A stretch of DNA of 64,000 nt from NCBI GenBank assembly GCA_031308135.1, contig JAHLJT010002630.1:97384141-97448140 (forward strand), given 5' to 3'. Positions 9,942-21,470 of the stretch are shown here, piece after piece. Below the pieces are notes generated by a model that saw only the letters and a program-made list of their open reading frames with translations, was not told the origin of the DNA and did no database searches. The DNA comes from Acheta domesticus (Eukaryota > Arthropoda > Insecta > Orthoptera > Gryllidae). Within the stretch, counting starts at the first letter, position 1. Each line of letters opens with the position of its first letter. The position numbers were made by a program, and so were the translations under genes.

Positions 9942-11756
9942 GTTCAAATATGGCTCAAATAGTTCTGAAACAATCAAAAAACCTCATTTTAATAGTCCTG
10001 CATCCAAGAGATTTAGGATAAAAACAATTGACAATCTTAGATTATATCATAAAAGCAGATCCATGTCACTGGAGCGCAGCTTGGAAATTATTCATTCCTA
10101 GGCCCTTAAAACTAGTTTTAGGTCTAGAGGGTCAGGTGGGGACACAAGGGGATATGTAGGATGAAAGAAGGACTTGAGTGGTTTAAGTAATATTCTTCAA
10201 AATGCAATTTTTTCCATTTCATTGTTGGAGATGGATGGTCAATATATGTATAGAAACTGAAAACCAATGAAAAATTAAACTATGGAAAAAGCCACATATA
10301 ATCTTTTACAATAAAATTAAAGGGACTGTTTGAATTTCATACAATGTAATCGTAATATTAGAATGGTTAATTGCACATAATGACAATGTTAAAGTGCTTA
10401 ACTTTGAAGTCATGCTTCAATGAACTAATTTTCACTTCAAAAACAATTGTTTACAAAGTGCAGTTTCACCAGGATTGTAGAATATTCCACATTCAATGTC
10501 AGTTTCTAATAGCTACTACGAAATAACATCAATTCACATCAGGCTCACCTGAAACATATTCTGGTAAAATTCAGTAAAGAAACAAGCTATCACATGTACT
10601 AGTTTTCATTATGCTCTGGCACAGCACACGAGTTTTCATTCTTTTTATCATTAGTAATTCTTTCGTAGTGTCCTTTTCCAATGTCCAAAGCCTTATTATT
10701 CGATTCCTAATATTATTACAATTTTATCAACAAATTAAATGATTTTCCACTCTCCTTTAATAGCTTCATTTACAGAACCCCATAAAGTAATTTGCTTACA
10801 CAAAGAAAAACTTTTTTTATTACCTTTCACAACAAGAGCGATCTAAAAAAAATATTAAAAAATAATCCTGCAGTTCATTTCTTGACCCAAACTACAAAAC
10901 TTTCTAGACTGAAGGTCAGCAGTGACATTTCTCATTCCTATTGCAAAAATTTCTTTCCTTCATTCAGCCTTTATCAGTGCTATGATAAACAGAGATTTGT
11001 TGCATCTTTGCAACTTGCAACTTCGCTTTTCTTAGGCACTGAGTGTATCTGGAGTAATCTTACGTTAACTTTTGGTATTTTTGTCTCGTCACATCACATT
11101 CAGTCAGTGCTTTTTATCCCTTCAGCCAGGGGCTCAGTGCTGTTAGTAATGAGGGTCCCAGACAATCACCCATCCAGGAATTCGTGGTACCTCTAATTTC
11201 TTATTTTCCGTGACTTTATGGAGTGCAGTTTAGTACTGTAATTCAGCTAATGACATTGGCTTATTCACAAATGATACAAGTAACAAGTTTGAATAAGGAT
11301 TCATTTGAATGAAGTGAAACAATTACAGGAAGCAAATAAGCATTATAAGAAAAAAGAAAGAAGAAAAAAAAAGGGAAAAAAGGGGAAAAAAGAAGAAAAA
11401 AAATCAAAAGTTACAATAAGAAATAAAAGAACTAATTTATATATAAATATTATTATCAGCTCACTGAAATATGTTTGTGTTACCAGTGTTGCCACCAAAT
11501 CACAAAACAAAACAAAGTGTAGTATACAATGATAATATGGAATTCTATCTCTCATATATCATTTTTGTTATCTCAGTTTATTTTTATTATTGCCACCATT
11601 CTACTTAGATTTTTTCAATTAATCACTTTTTTCAATATTCTATCAATAGTAAACATAAAATAAATTTCGACAAACCTCAATTTTAGAAAGAGAAGGGCAT
11701 TTAAAAAAAAGAATCATCAATGTATACTTAGTTTATTCTAGCATGGCTGATGACAT

Positions 11757-12315
11757 TAGGACATTATTAAACCCCTTGCCTTATAAAATGAATATGAATG
11801 TGTTATTTTTACTATTATTACTATTACTATTATTATATTATAGTTATTATATTATAGTAGCAGTAGAATGACAGTAACAAGTAAAATTTAATTTTACATT
11901 AAACATAAAACTACAATTCTAAAATGTTAAATATTTTGCTACTAAAAATAATTGTATACTGTATAATATCTTAATCTACCTGTAAAAAGTATTGTAGTAT
12001 AATTCTTAGGGCAATGACTCCATCTCGATCAGGTTTTTCTGTCCAGTTTCCCTGGTCCTTTGAGCAAATGCTGAGATGGCCCCTTGCTTTGCTTCTGGAC
12101 AGTAAATGTAACTTCCCTCTCTCCACCCAATATACATTGACTCGTCATACACGATTGTAATTGTATATGTGACTCAATAAATTATTATTATTATTATTAT
12201 TAATATTTTTATTTAATTCGTGAATGTCTTCCTCAACTGGGCTCATGGTCTCAAAAACGTGCTTACCACTATTAAAAAGATTCATTTTATAAGGCAGGTG
12301 TAATAATGACCTAAG
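11757..12315. repeat. Imperfect foldback with ATT-tailed retroposon 3' end
   Basis: AGGACATTATTAA...CCTTATAAAATGAAT (11757-11792) is mirrored by ATTCATTTTATAAGG...TAATGACCT (12281-12315). Between them 12000-12205 ends in CAATAAATTATTATTATT, the ATT-microsatellite tail usual for the 3' end of several LINE and SINE families. The family is not identified. Confidence 0.5.
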
Positions 12316-13019
12316 TGGCCACGGTAGAAAAAACAAAATATAAAGCTGTATCAATACAAAAAAAATAGCTGTGTAAACCATGAAACTGATTTTGAAGGAC
12401 TCAGAGCCATCTATTGCAACATTACTATTATTTAAAAAGTAATTTCTTTGTTAACTACCTTAATTCAACTATTATGAGGATAAATAATATTTATACCATA
12501 GGCCATGCAGTATTACATTACATTATCACTGTAATAATTCTGCTATAGTTCTTTTTACTTTGGTTTCTTTTGTGACAGTGGCAACACTTCTCACACAAAT
12601 TATGTGCTTAGGCAACTTTTACATTTAGGCCAACATTGGTGAGCTTGTAATAATATTTCTATATTGGTTAGTTCTGGTATTATGCTCTTTGGTATTTTAT
12701 ATGTAAGTTGCTTTTTTTTGTTGTTGCTGTTGCTGTTTTTTACATGCTAGTTTCCTTGATATAATAATTTCAATTCATTAAAATGTATTCTTTTCTAATA
12801 TTAGGGTTATCTATGTAATGTGTAAATAGCTCCAACACCCATTTCATAGACCTCATGGAGGTCCAATAAACAGCTGATAAGATCAGCAACCTGACTCAGA
12901 AGTATCATTGTTGTCCTAAACTCAAGAACCTTATTAATTTAAAAAATAATCAATTACAATTAAAAGTTCTAACGGAACTCTTCCATTACATTTACAGGTG
13001 AAAACTATATAAAGTGGCA

Positions 13020-13215
13020 GTCATGCTCTCAAAGTGTTTCCTTCTTAGGGCAATCTCTCTATACGTGGTGGGATCTTTTAACCACCCACATCAATAATAT
13101 GAATAACAAAGAAATATTTTCATTGCATTGCGGCAGCTGTCGAAGTGTTTCCTTCTGAGAGCTATCTCTCTCTACCTGCTAAGGTATTTTAACCACACAC
13201 ATCAATATTATGAAT
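13020..13215. repeat. Tandem duplication, about 118-bp unit
   Basis: AGTGTTTCCTTCT ... GGTATTTTAACCAC...CATCAATATTATGAATA-type sequence occurs twice in direct orientation (start 13037 and 13143) with about 85 percent identity by eye. No coding function is evident. Confidence 0.6.
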
Positions 13216-14204
13216 ATCAAATTGGCACCAAAAAGAGATTCGAACGCGATTTGCACACTGACGTGCCGGCACGTACCTCTGTTTTATGGCTCCACTTTGG
13301 GGAACTCCACTAATATCAAATTATTAAGTAAATCGCCGCGACCGCCTACATCAGTCGATTCACTTCACACACCCTGACACATAAATAGACACACGTACCG
13401 CACTGTCTAAAATGACGCTTGTCTTCAACCATTAGTTCAAATCATGAATTCATCTTCAGGGCTTTCCAATGGCTTTCTTCCACAAACGCTTCCGCGCCGC
13501 GCACACGAACAGAGCACCAGGGCACCCACTTATACTCTCTGCCACCCACTTTCCAACCCTTCTTTGTCTAAATCAAAGAGTATTATATACTTGACATTAT
13601 TGATGTGAATACGCTCAGGGTACGTTAACTCCCATTATAACGCGGTGGAGAGCATTATAGTGGCGCGCTCTACAATAGCACCTTCTTATAGGAACTAAAA
13701 TACGAACTGCTACCAACATTATCGTGCGTGGGTTTGCGCGTGGCAAATACTATAGAATTAACAGTTAATTTTAATTAAAAAGAGATGAACGATATAACAA
13801 TTATAAATATTAAGTATTGTTATATTTTAAAATATTGTGCTTAAGAGACTGGAACGTATTTTTGAAGCAACTAAATGCTGCAGTTGCATAACATCATTTT
13901 CCGTATGAAGAAAATAAATTTTGGTTGTCTTGATTTTCCCTGTTGTTTCTTATGGACTCCAAGAGGTGCATATTGTCATAAGGAAAAAGTAATTTTTTGT
14001 GGGATTTGCATGGATGATCATAGCTACTTCTAGTTTTGGAGAATAGGAAAATGAAAGGCTTTTCGGATTACAGGATTGTTGTCAGAAATTAATGTAATCA
14101 CTTCAAAACCAACCTTTTCAAGCCATACAATTATGGTTTTGATAAAATGGTTTAGCAATTCACATGTCAATTTTCTGAAATATATGAACTACAACTTTAT
14201 ACGA

Positions 14205-15312
14205 CTAGCATACCCATGCGAGAACTCTCGCATGTATCCCCATCCTCTCCTTATCCCTTTGTCTATTCTTTCTATTAAGAACCGTTGTTGATGAAAGGCG
14301 TTTATTTGTTTGAAAATGTATAAATGTAACTTCTAATGAACTTACAGAATATCAAACAAAAATAATAATACAATTTATGTTAGAAACAAATTTTCAATCA
14401 AGGTTTATTCAGCATTATAGAGAGATGTTCTTGGAAAAATTCATATTTCTTTAAAAACAACATTTGAAGGAATTATTTAATTTTTCTCCAGAGTTTGTTT
14501 TCCGCTACCTTTGATTGTCACAAAAATATTAGAACAGGTTTTTACTCCTGAGAAGGCCGAGTAAGTAGTGCGAAAATACCGGACCAAGCAAGTACAACCC
14601 TACTCTAAGCAGTATTATTTAACTTTCCTTGATTTGTTATGTGGAATAGAGGTGGGTTTGAAGAGACGCAGGGTGCCAGTTTGCTGGGGTGCGAAAAGTG
14701 GAAAATTATTTCTGTGCTATAAAGTATTGGATTATTTTCTGCCTTCTAATGTGCATCAAGAAAAGCAATTCCGAGCCAAAAAATAATCAAAGTAACATTT
14801 TCACCTTTGAGTACTAAATTTGTTACCATTACGAACAATTTAGTAAGTAAACAAATTTTCAATAATAGTTTATTCAGCATAGAGAGATGTTCTCGGAACA
14901 ATTCATACTTATTTAAAAACAACTTTGAACAAATTATTCACTCCTCCTTGAGAGTTAACTTTTCGCTTTCCTTGATAGTCACAAACATAATAGAAAAGGT
15001 TTTTACTCTTCAGAAAGCAAAGCAAAGTACAGTAGTACGTAAATACCAATAGAGCAAATACAACCCTACTCTTTGCAATATTATTTGAATTTCCTTGATT
15101 TGCTATGAGGAATAGAGGGGTTTCTGGAGAGTTCAGGGTGCCAGCTTGCTGGGGTGCAAAAATTGAAAAATTATTTGTGTTTTAAAAAGTATTGGATTAT
15201 TTTCAGCGTTCTTACGTACCTCAAGAAAAGCAATTCCGAGCCAAAAATAAACTAATATTTTCACCTTTGAGTACTAAATACAATTTGTTACCATTGGAAA
15301 CAATTTAGTAGG
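14205..15312 (+). repeat. Unclassified interspersed repeat R1, two tandem copies
   Basis: Copy A starts near an inverted-repeat core GCGAGAACTCTCGC (14218-14231) and runs to about 14850. Copy B (about 14855-15312) repeats most of it with a period of about 466 bp. Shared blocks include GTTTATTCAGCAT, AGGTTTTTACTC, GGGTGCCAG.TTGCTGGGGTG and AAGCAATTCCGAGCC. Further copies lie at 31640-31995 (same strand) and 34030-35170 (inverted), on the other side of the Polinton. No protein-coding potential was found. Confidence 0.8.
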
Positions 15313-15337
15313 CTTAGACTTCACTACGATACATGGA

Positions 15338-15343
15338 AATGTT
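15338..15343. repeat. Polinton target-site duplication, left (AATGTT)
   Basis: AATGTT precedes the left terminus and AATTTT (31046-31051) follows the right terminus. Polintons make 6-bp duplications; the two differ at one position, which fits an old insertion. Confidence 0.7.
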
Positions 15344-15446
15344 AGTAGGGGGGAAGGGCCGAAGCTAGGACGGAAACGGGGTTAAATACAACCCGCACTA
15401 CACAGGACCAACCCTGTAAACAACCGGCGCCCCGAGATAAATCCCC

Positions 15447-15520
15447 TGTGACGTCACAAGGCCGCTGTGACGTCACAAGGCCGCTGTGACGTCACAAGGC
15501 CGCTGTGACGTCACAAGGCC
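15447..15520. promoter_or_regulatory. Four tandem TGACGTCA (CRE-type) sites in left TIR
   Basis: The palindrome TGACGTCA occurs at 15449, 15468, 15487 and 15506, each in a 19-bp unit TGACGTCACAAGGCCGCTG. The right TIR has only one copy (30933-30940). TGACGTCA is the consensus binding site for CREB/ATF bZIP factors. The same octamer stands upstream of a TATA box inside the element at 29548. A role in transcription is inferred from the motif. Confidence 0.7.
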
Positions 15521-15548
15521 GCCGCCGCCAGTCCGTCGCCGTGCGCGC

Positions 15549-15665
15549 GCCCTGGTGGCGAAGCATGGCAGCGCGCGCGTGTGCTGCGCCCTGGTGGCGA
15601 AGTGTGGCAGCGCGCGCGTGTGCTGCGCCCTGTCGGCGAAGGTTGGTAGCGCGTGCGCGCTCTGT
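15549..15665. repeat. 39-bp minisatellite in left TIR
   Basis: Three units beginning GCCCTGGTGGCGAAG at 15549, 15588 and a diverged third at 15627. Each contains a GCGCGCGCGTGTGC run. The mirrored array lies in the right TIR at about 30780-30895. Confidence 0.85.
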
Positions 15666-16096
15666 CGTCGAAGCGTGGATGCGCAGGGGTCGACGTCGCC
15701 GTTCTCAAAAACGCGCCGCCCGAGGGTGGCTCGAACCGTGCCCGAGTCCCGCTTCCTGTGCGCGGCGGTCGGGCGACGCTGGCTCTGAGCTACGGCGACA
15801 TCGTCTCTGGAGGTGGCTCGTAGGCGGGTGTCGTGGTGCGCGCGATGCCGTGGCGGGCGCCCAAGCCCGGGCCGGCGTCTCGGGCGGGGCGAGGCGGGGA
15901 GGGGAGAGGAGGAGGCCTCTATCGCGGCGCCCGCTCCCCCTCCCCGTCCCCCTCTAGCGCCTGCAATAAAATGTGGGGATATGCTAGAAAAAAAGGAAAC
16001 CCTACAAGGCGGTGACAGGGGGAAAAACATGAAAACAGTGCAATAAGAATTAAATTTTTTTTATTGAAACCAAATGATACACGGTAAAAAAATTTT

Positions 16097-17096
16097 GCGA
16101 TGACATTTGTAAATGTGCAAGTGCATTACCAATCTTGATGTTCTCGCCCTACCTGGAGGTGAGAGAAATAGAAAAACATTAGAGCACACACAAGAACTGT
16201 GTTTATTAGAATCATAATATGTATATTTTATTATTTGTTATGCAAAGGATAGACATAAACACTGTTTGTTAGGATAGACACAAACACGAATACATTATCT
16301 AGAAACTGAATATAATCGTATAGACGGTTAGCACAGACGTGTAAGAGACGTGCTACAAGCACTGATAGGACACGATTATATGAAAATCTGAAGATAAAAT
16401 ATTCTTAACACGTGTGAATGATGTTTTCTGTGAGGCAACTCATGAAGTAACACAACGGCGTCCCTCGCTGTACGTCAAAGACGGCAGTTGGGTTCGATGT
16501 GCCGTTGTAAGGTTGTTTTTTTAAAGGTCCCACCGTCACAACGAAAGGGAAGATTGCCGAGAGAACAGACGACAGGGACTTGTCCAGGGGTCTCTCGCGT
16601 TCGTTTCATTTTTCCGCGCGTCTTACGTTTTGCAAATACGAAATTTTTTTATTAGCGTTTTCAATTTGTGACATGCGCTCCCTCCATTGTAGAGTTCAGT
16701 GCGACCTACTGACGTTTAACGTGATCTTTCTCTTGAATCGGAGGATGAGTGCAACGTTCATAACAAGGTGTATGAAGAACACGCAGAACAACTTCCACCA
16801 CTACAAGTTCACGAGATAAGAATACGGTGATGTATAGGGATAAGCATCTTCAGGACAGATGACGCGTCCTTCATCATACATCTACAACGTCAATGTGACG
16901 CATCACATACATCTACAACTTCAGCGTGACGCGTTTCTGGTCCGGTTGTCACTAAACAAATGAAATTCGTGTCGTCGGAAAATGTCACACATTCCATTGC
17001 TGACAACGACGAATTGAAGCCACATCATGTGGCAGCACGTCGTGGATGCAACAATGCACTTGAAGAGAACTATGATCTTTGTTACCATTCTTGCCC
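16097..17096. other. Polinton left interior, no supported gene
   Basis: About 1 kb between the TIR and the first ORF. It has a 28-bp direct repeat (ACATCTACAAC.TCA..GTGACGC at 16878 and 16909) and a 21-bp duplication (CGGATGGCGTTTCCGCGCAC at 17130 and 17152) that falls inside the end of the next ORF. Short open frames on both strands show no family features. This is where a regulatory or lost gene could have been. Confidence 0.5.
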
Positions 17097-17519
17097 TTAC
17101 GGCTGTTGTTCTGACAGATTTCTTCTGCGGATGGCGTTTCCGCGCACTTTTCGGATGGCGTTTCCGCGCACGAATAAATTGTCAGCCTGGCACATGCAGC
17201 ACGGCGTGTTTGTTTGTGCGCCGAGAAGCAACATGAACCACACCACTCTATCATGACATTTCACAGCAAGATCGTGAAGAGCTTTTTCATTGCCTTCTTT
17301 CAGCGCGTGCTTCAGCGCATCATAGACGTCTTTCAGCAACTCAGAGACACCGTACCTTAACCCCTGATGAACGTCATCGCTGTAGGTTCGCTGACTGCGG
17401 CTCACGTCGACAATGACGAAGAGTCTTTCTGCGGCATCGCGGAGACTGTACCAGTTATCCACATACTGCTTCTTCCATCCACCGTCCGCGACTGCGATAT
17501 CATCTGGAGAACGTTCCAT
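17097..17519 (-). CDS. Polinton small ORF of unknown function
   Basis: Starts at an ATG (17517-17519), 140 codons, reading MERSPDDIAVADGGWKKQYV. It lies 59 bp downstream of the polymerase gene on the same strand, so the two may be co-transcribed. The central part (LRDAAERLFVIVDV, then VSELLKDVYDALKHALKEG and NEKALHDLAVKCHD) is rich in predicted amphipathic helix. The C-terminus is modified by a 21-bp duplication encoding a repeated RGNAIR. I do not recognise a family. It is open and compact, so it is likely a real gene of this element. Confidence 0.55.
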   Translation of the reverse strand: MERSPDDIAVADGGWKKQYVDNWYSLRDAAERLFVIVDVSRSQRTYSDDVHQGLRYGVSELLKDVYDALKHALKEGNEKALHDLAVKCHDRVVWFMLLLGAQTNTPCCMCQADNLFVRGNAIRKVRGNAIRRRNLSEQQP

Positions 17520-17578
17520 GACGGCGGCCGACGGACGAATGCAACCAGTTTGCAAATGCTCTCCCTAAACTATCACAT

Positions 17579-20500
17579 CTACACCGGAAACCCCCCGCCT
17601 GCAGGGACGAACGTGCGCGCTGAAGAAGAAATGGACGGACGTGTACACTGAATGCGGAAATGGCCCCATGGAAAACTCGTGAATGTATCGATCCAATAGC
17701 GTTTGTCGTCTGCCACACGCAACGACCGTTTGTTTTGGACAAAAGAATAATTGATGTGATGTTTGGACCGAATGCAGCATTGATTGTCAATACGACTAGA
17801 ATTTTGAAATAAACAATCCAGATAATTTTGAAATTTATATTTTTTAACAATGGATCGCTGCACTCCCTTCGCGCAAGAAACGGCCGACTGAGAGCGGGTG
17901 AGAAAGGAGTACATTTTGGGTCGCAAACCTACGAATTGTATCATGGGATCGTTTCCGCATTCGTCCTTAAACAGTCCCAGCACTTTTTTGTTGCGTGGCG
18001 TGATGTCGAACGGGTTACCGGGAGGAAAGCAAGACGTGTCGAACCATTCTGAACATCGATTCATCTCAGCGTACACGTTCGTGGAGGTAGAGTAAACAAA
18101 TGAATCGGTGTCCATGTACAGAAAGTGAAGATCGCGAAGCTCCTTTTTACAATACCGGTAAAAGAAGTCGTACATTCTTAATTTTGAAATTTCTAATATG
18201 CAAAATAATATGCATAAATAAATGGGCTTCGTGAGCTTCACCTCCGTTTTCAGCAACTCGATGGTCATGAGATCGCCCTTCACGTGGTGACTGCGCACGA
18301 AAGCTGGATTCGCGATAAGATTCCTCGCGCCACACTTCCCCCACCATCTGTTCACGAGATAAATGCGTCGGTGGTTGCGCACGTTCTCCATCGACTTGCC
18401 GTACACAGAGTTGTTCATGAGTTTGTAAAATTTATCTTCGAATTCGGAGGACGCGCGCTGTCGAAGCGAGTTGTTGAGGTTCATGTAGACGGCAAGCCAA
18501 GGACTTTGGTCGAAAGAGAGAATGCAATGAATTTTGGTGAGTTGTACGCCCAACTCAGTCGCCTGAATTAAATTTTGAATGTGGATGACGTAGCGACGCT
18601 TGGGCAACAGCGTCGCCATCAGCTTGACTTGCCTGCTTTTCGTGTCGGGGGGCACACGTGACTCCGGACAAGGAGGCAAATCGCTCAATCGATCGTGAAT
18701 CTCGTCTGGATAGTCGAGGTCGACTTCGAGAACGTATCCGCGATCGGTCTGAGCGCCCGCCTGCTTGATGTCGAACGCGCAAATGTCGTTCTCCGTCAAC
18801 CATCTAAACCGACCTGTGGGTAACGGATGACTCATGCTGTAACCATAAAGATTATTACAATCGACATAGGAGAGATAAGATTCCTTATCAGATGCATCAA
18901 AGGAATCCCCCACGTGCGCGTGATTCGCCTCGGCGTGGCGCCCGACCACCTGAACGAGTCCTCCCCGAATGCCTTTTTCAAAAAAGAGAACCATATCAAC
19001 GTCCGTGAGAAGCTCTAGCGTGACGCCGGTTGTTTTGAGCATGGCGTTCCACGAGAGGCCGGGAGAGGTGAAATAGAAAGCGGGATCGAGGTCGTACACC
19101 TTCAAACACAATTTTCTAAAGGTTTCAAAAATGTCGGTGAGCAACAACACGTCGATTTTCAAATACAAATCGGCGTACTCACCTAAATTTCGGCAGGAGA
19201 AGGCCGCCCACACGGTCTGCGCGTGGGCGTACTCCTCGTCCGAAATGTGTTCGTTTTTGAGGCGATTGAAAAAGGCCTCGCGCGGTGGCAAAGACGTTTC
19301 TTCCAATTTCGCCATGCAATCGACATAGTCGTACGGGAAGACGCCCTTCCTGCGTGCCAGAGCAAAGAGCGCATCGTCGGGAAACGCCGCCCGAGTAAAT
19401 TTCAAATCGTGATCAGAAAGCGAGTGACTCAAGACATCAAGTGATGCGCCTAAAAATTTAAAAGAGTCCAAAAAGCGCAATTCCACACCTCCGATTCTCT
19501 GAGAAACGGACACGAATTTCTCGTGATTGTGCGGAATCACGCTCAGTTGTTGATAGCTACTATCGGCCCAGGCCTGCAGGAGAAAATGCCAGTCGTACCC
19601 GCTTCCGTTATGCATCAAGACAGGAATGTGCATTGGAGCCCGGAAGTTGACGTTGCAATCTTGATGCGCCGCTCCGCGAAACCGAACTTTGAAATGATCG
19701 TGATCTCTCACACGAGCGGAATTTGGAAGAAAAGGACCCTTGCAAATGTGACACGCGTCGGAATTTTGAAAGGCAATTTCGTCTTCCTCTCGCATAAGGA
19801 GAGGCACCGGATGCTTCAAAAGATCATCGTATTCTTTTGCAAGGTCCGCCAAACGATCGATCAATTGATTGGCGACGTGGCGCCCGCAAAGCTCGATTCT
19901 CTGGGAGCGCGCTTCATCAAAATCGCACACCACTTGCACGCCTACCGAAAAGGGCTCGTGAAGTTGGTAGGCCTGAAGAAAAGAGTCGCTCGGCGAAGGC
20001 TCACATGAAGAGACGGGAACGGTGAGCGCTTCAAAATCAACTTACACCGATATCGGACATCTCTGCTGGCGGGCGTGATTCTTGAAACGCATGAATCGTG
20101 CCTCTGAGAAAGCAGAAGGCACAGTCAAACGTGTCGGTGACACGGCACTGCAATCGAGCATGTGTGCATCAAGTATCTCTTGCGAACGAAACAAATTCAA
20201 ACAGCGTTCACAAGCGAAGAGCTTATGTCCATTGGTACTGTGTTGACGACTCACCAACTTTTCCAAATTTTTAATCCAAACATAGTGAGTGACCCCCCTT
20301 GATGCATATATTAAAAAATTGAAATGGTTCTCTTTTTTGGTTTTCGCAAAGTGCACCGGACCTACAACATCCCACGTTTTCTTTTCAGAACACCAAACAA
20401 GATTAAACACGTGAAAAGAATATTTAGAATTTTGGTGTTCGAAGCGTTTAATCTCGTGAACAGACATTGGCCAGGTGATGTTCCGCAAATCGAGTTGATT

Positions 20501-21005
20501 TTCTAGTTCGTCAAAAATGGCCTGATAAGTACTAGTGCGAGTGACATGTGAAGAAATTTTGGCGCGTGGGGGCTGTCACCGATGAAAGAGAGCCGAAGCC
20601 AGCGCCCACAAGAAACATTTCTCATCTTGATCATGCACATTCACCACGGCCTTACGGTGAGCAATGCTATTGGGGAGCGGAATGTAGGATGATCCACTGC
20701 GAGCAATGGACTCAAAAAGATGATAGTGAACATGAAGGGCAACGATTTCATGAAGCGCTTTTCCGCTCTCCCGTTCATAAAACTCGTCGAATTTGGAATT
20801 TATAGGATCAACGATGCGTTGAAAAAAATTCACCGATATCATCACTGCGAGTCACCACGGCAGCGCGAGCGCTGAGAAAGAAGGGTTGTATCTCGCCCAC
20901 GATCTCACCCGTCTGCTGATTGCGGCGTTCGAGCATGAAACGACATTCGAGTTGCGCGAAAATTTTGAAAGCAGGCGCGGAAGGAGCAGCAAAGAGCTCG
21001 AACAA
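17579..21005 (-). pseudogene. Protein-primed family B DNA polymerase (PolB), interrupted
   Basis: The replicative polymerase of Polintons, expected to copy the element by protein priming. N-terminal conserved region: 21005-20576, including NVHDQDEKCFLWALAS. A C2H2-like finger (CERC...HMLDC) lies at about 20150-20215, exonuclease motif I (DFEA) at about 20030, and exonuclease motif III (YADLYLKIDVLLL) near 19150. Polymerase motifs are A (DCNNLYGYS, near 18850), B (NNSVYGKSM, near 18400) and C (MDTDS, 18100-18113). The C-terminus reaches the family's usual DDKRY...PWGH end. Breaks: a frame change in a T7 run near 20826, an in-frame TGA at 20576-20578 and an in-frame TAA at 20042-20044. Catalytic residues downstream are intact in one 786-codon frame. 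Confidence 0.92.
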
Positions 21006-21139
21006 TTTCAGTTAAAAGGGCACTTAACAGCGATTAAGAAACGTAAGGGGGTCGCTGTCATTCAAAGCATTCGCGATGATGCCACGCTGAACCCGACTGT
21101 TTAAAGACTGTACAGCGTTCGTCCAACTGAGAGCATTTG

Positions 21140-21470
21140 CAATACAAGAAGAACGGCGCTGTTGCTGATGGGATGAACCTAGCGAAACAAGCAAAACACA
21201 CAAAACAAATGAATAACAAGCAAAACACTTAAAACAAATGAATAACATATTTCAACACATGTCGCCTACGTATTGAATGAAATTCAAAGAAAAAAATCTT
21301 ACCAGCCTCACGTTGCTCGCGAACGTAACGAGCTAAACAAATTTTCTTCATTTGCAATAACGGTGTTGTTGTTGATGGGATGAACCTAGCGAAACAATCA
21401 AAAACATAAAACAAATGAATAACATGTTCCAACACATGCCGCCTACGTATTGAATGAAAGTCAAAGAAAA
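21140..21470. repeat. Direct duplication between PolB and minor capsid gene
   Basis: GATGGGATGAACCTAGCGAA ... AACAAATGAATAACA.. and then AACACATG.CGCCTACGTATT occurs at about 21166-21290 and again at about 21373-21470, about 85 percent identical. The second copy runs into the start codon of the minor capsid gene. As this is the divergent promoter region between left- and right-directed genes, the duplication may have doubled promoter or origin sequences. Confidence 0.75.

Larger units (their letters stand above)
9965..13900. other. 5' intron or upstream region of the BTB gene, no coding gene seen
   Basis: AT-rich. Contents: an A/G-rich low-complexity run (11344-11403), a foldback structure with a retroposon-like 3' tail (11757-12315), and a tandem duplication (about 13020-13215). 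A relatively CpG-rich stretch at about 13395-13560 is the best candidate in the region for an upstream exon or promoter of the BTB gene, but nothing proves it. The 134-codon frame at 10792-11196 has no recognisable content. Confidence 0.4.
15344..16096 (+). repeat. Polinton left terminal inverted repeat
   Basis: It matches 30332-31045 in inverted orientation from the AGTAGGGG terminus to AAAAAAATTTT at the inner edge. It is very GC-rich, contains three 39-bp minisatellite units (15549-15665) and four copies of a 19-bp CRE-containing unit. Open frames across it are by-products of GC richness and occur in all six frames. Confidence 0.95.

Noticed and set aside
10792..11196. 134-codon ORF upstream of the BTB gene
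   Set aside because: No domain, AT-driven composition and no splice or promoter context.
15447..15520. CRISPR-like array of short direct repeats
   Set aside because: Units are 19 bp with no unique spacers; it is a simple tandem repeat in a eukaryotic transposon.
15473..16046. Long open frames on both strands in the left TIR (and the matching frames at 30396-31047)
   Set aside because: They occur in all frames of a GC-rich minisatellite-containing TIR, are mirrored in the other TIR, and have no conserved motif.
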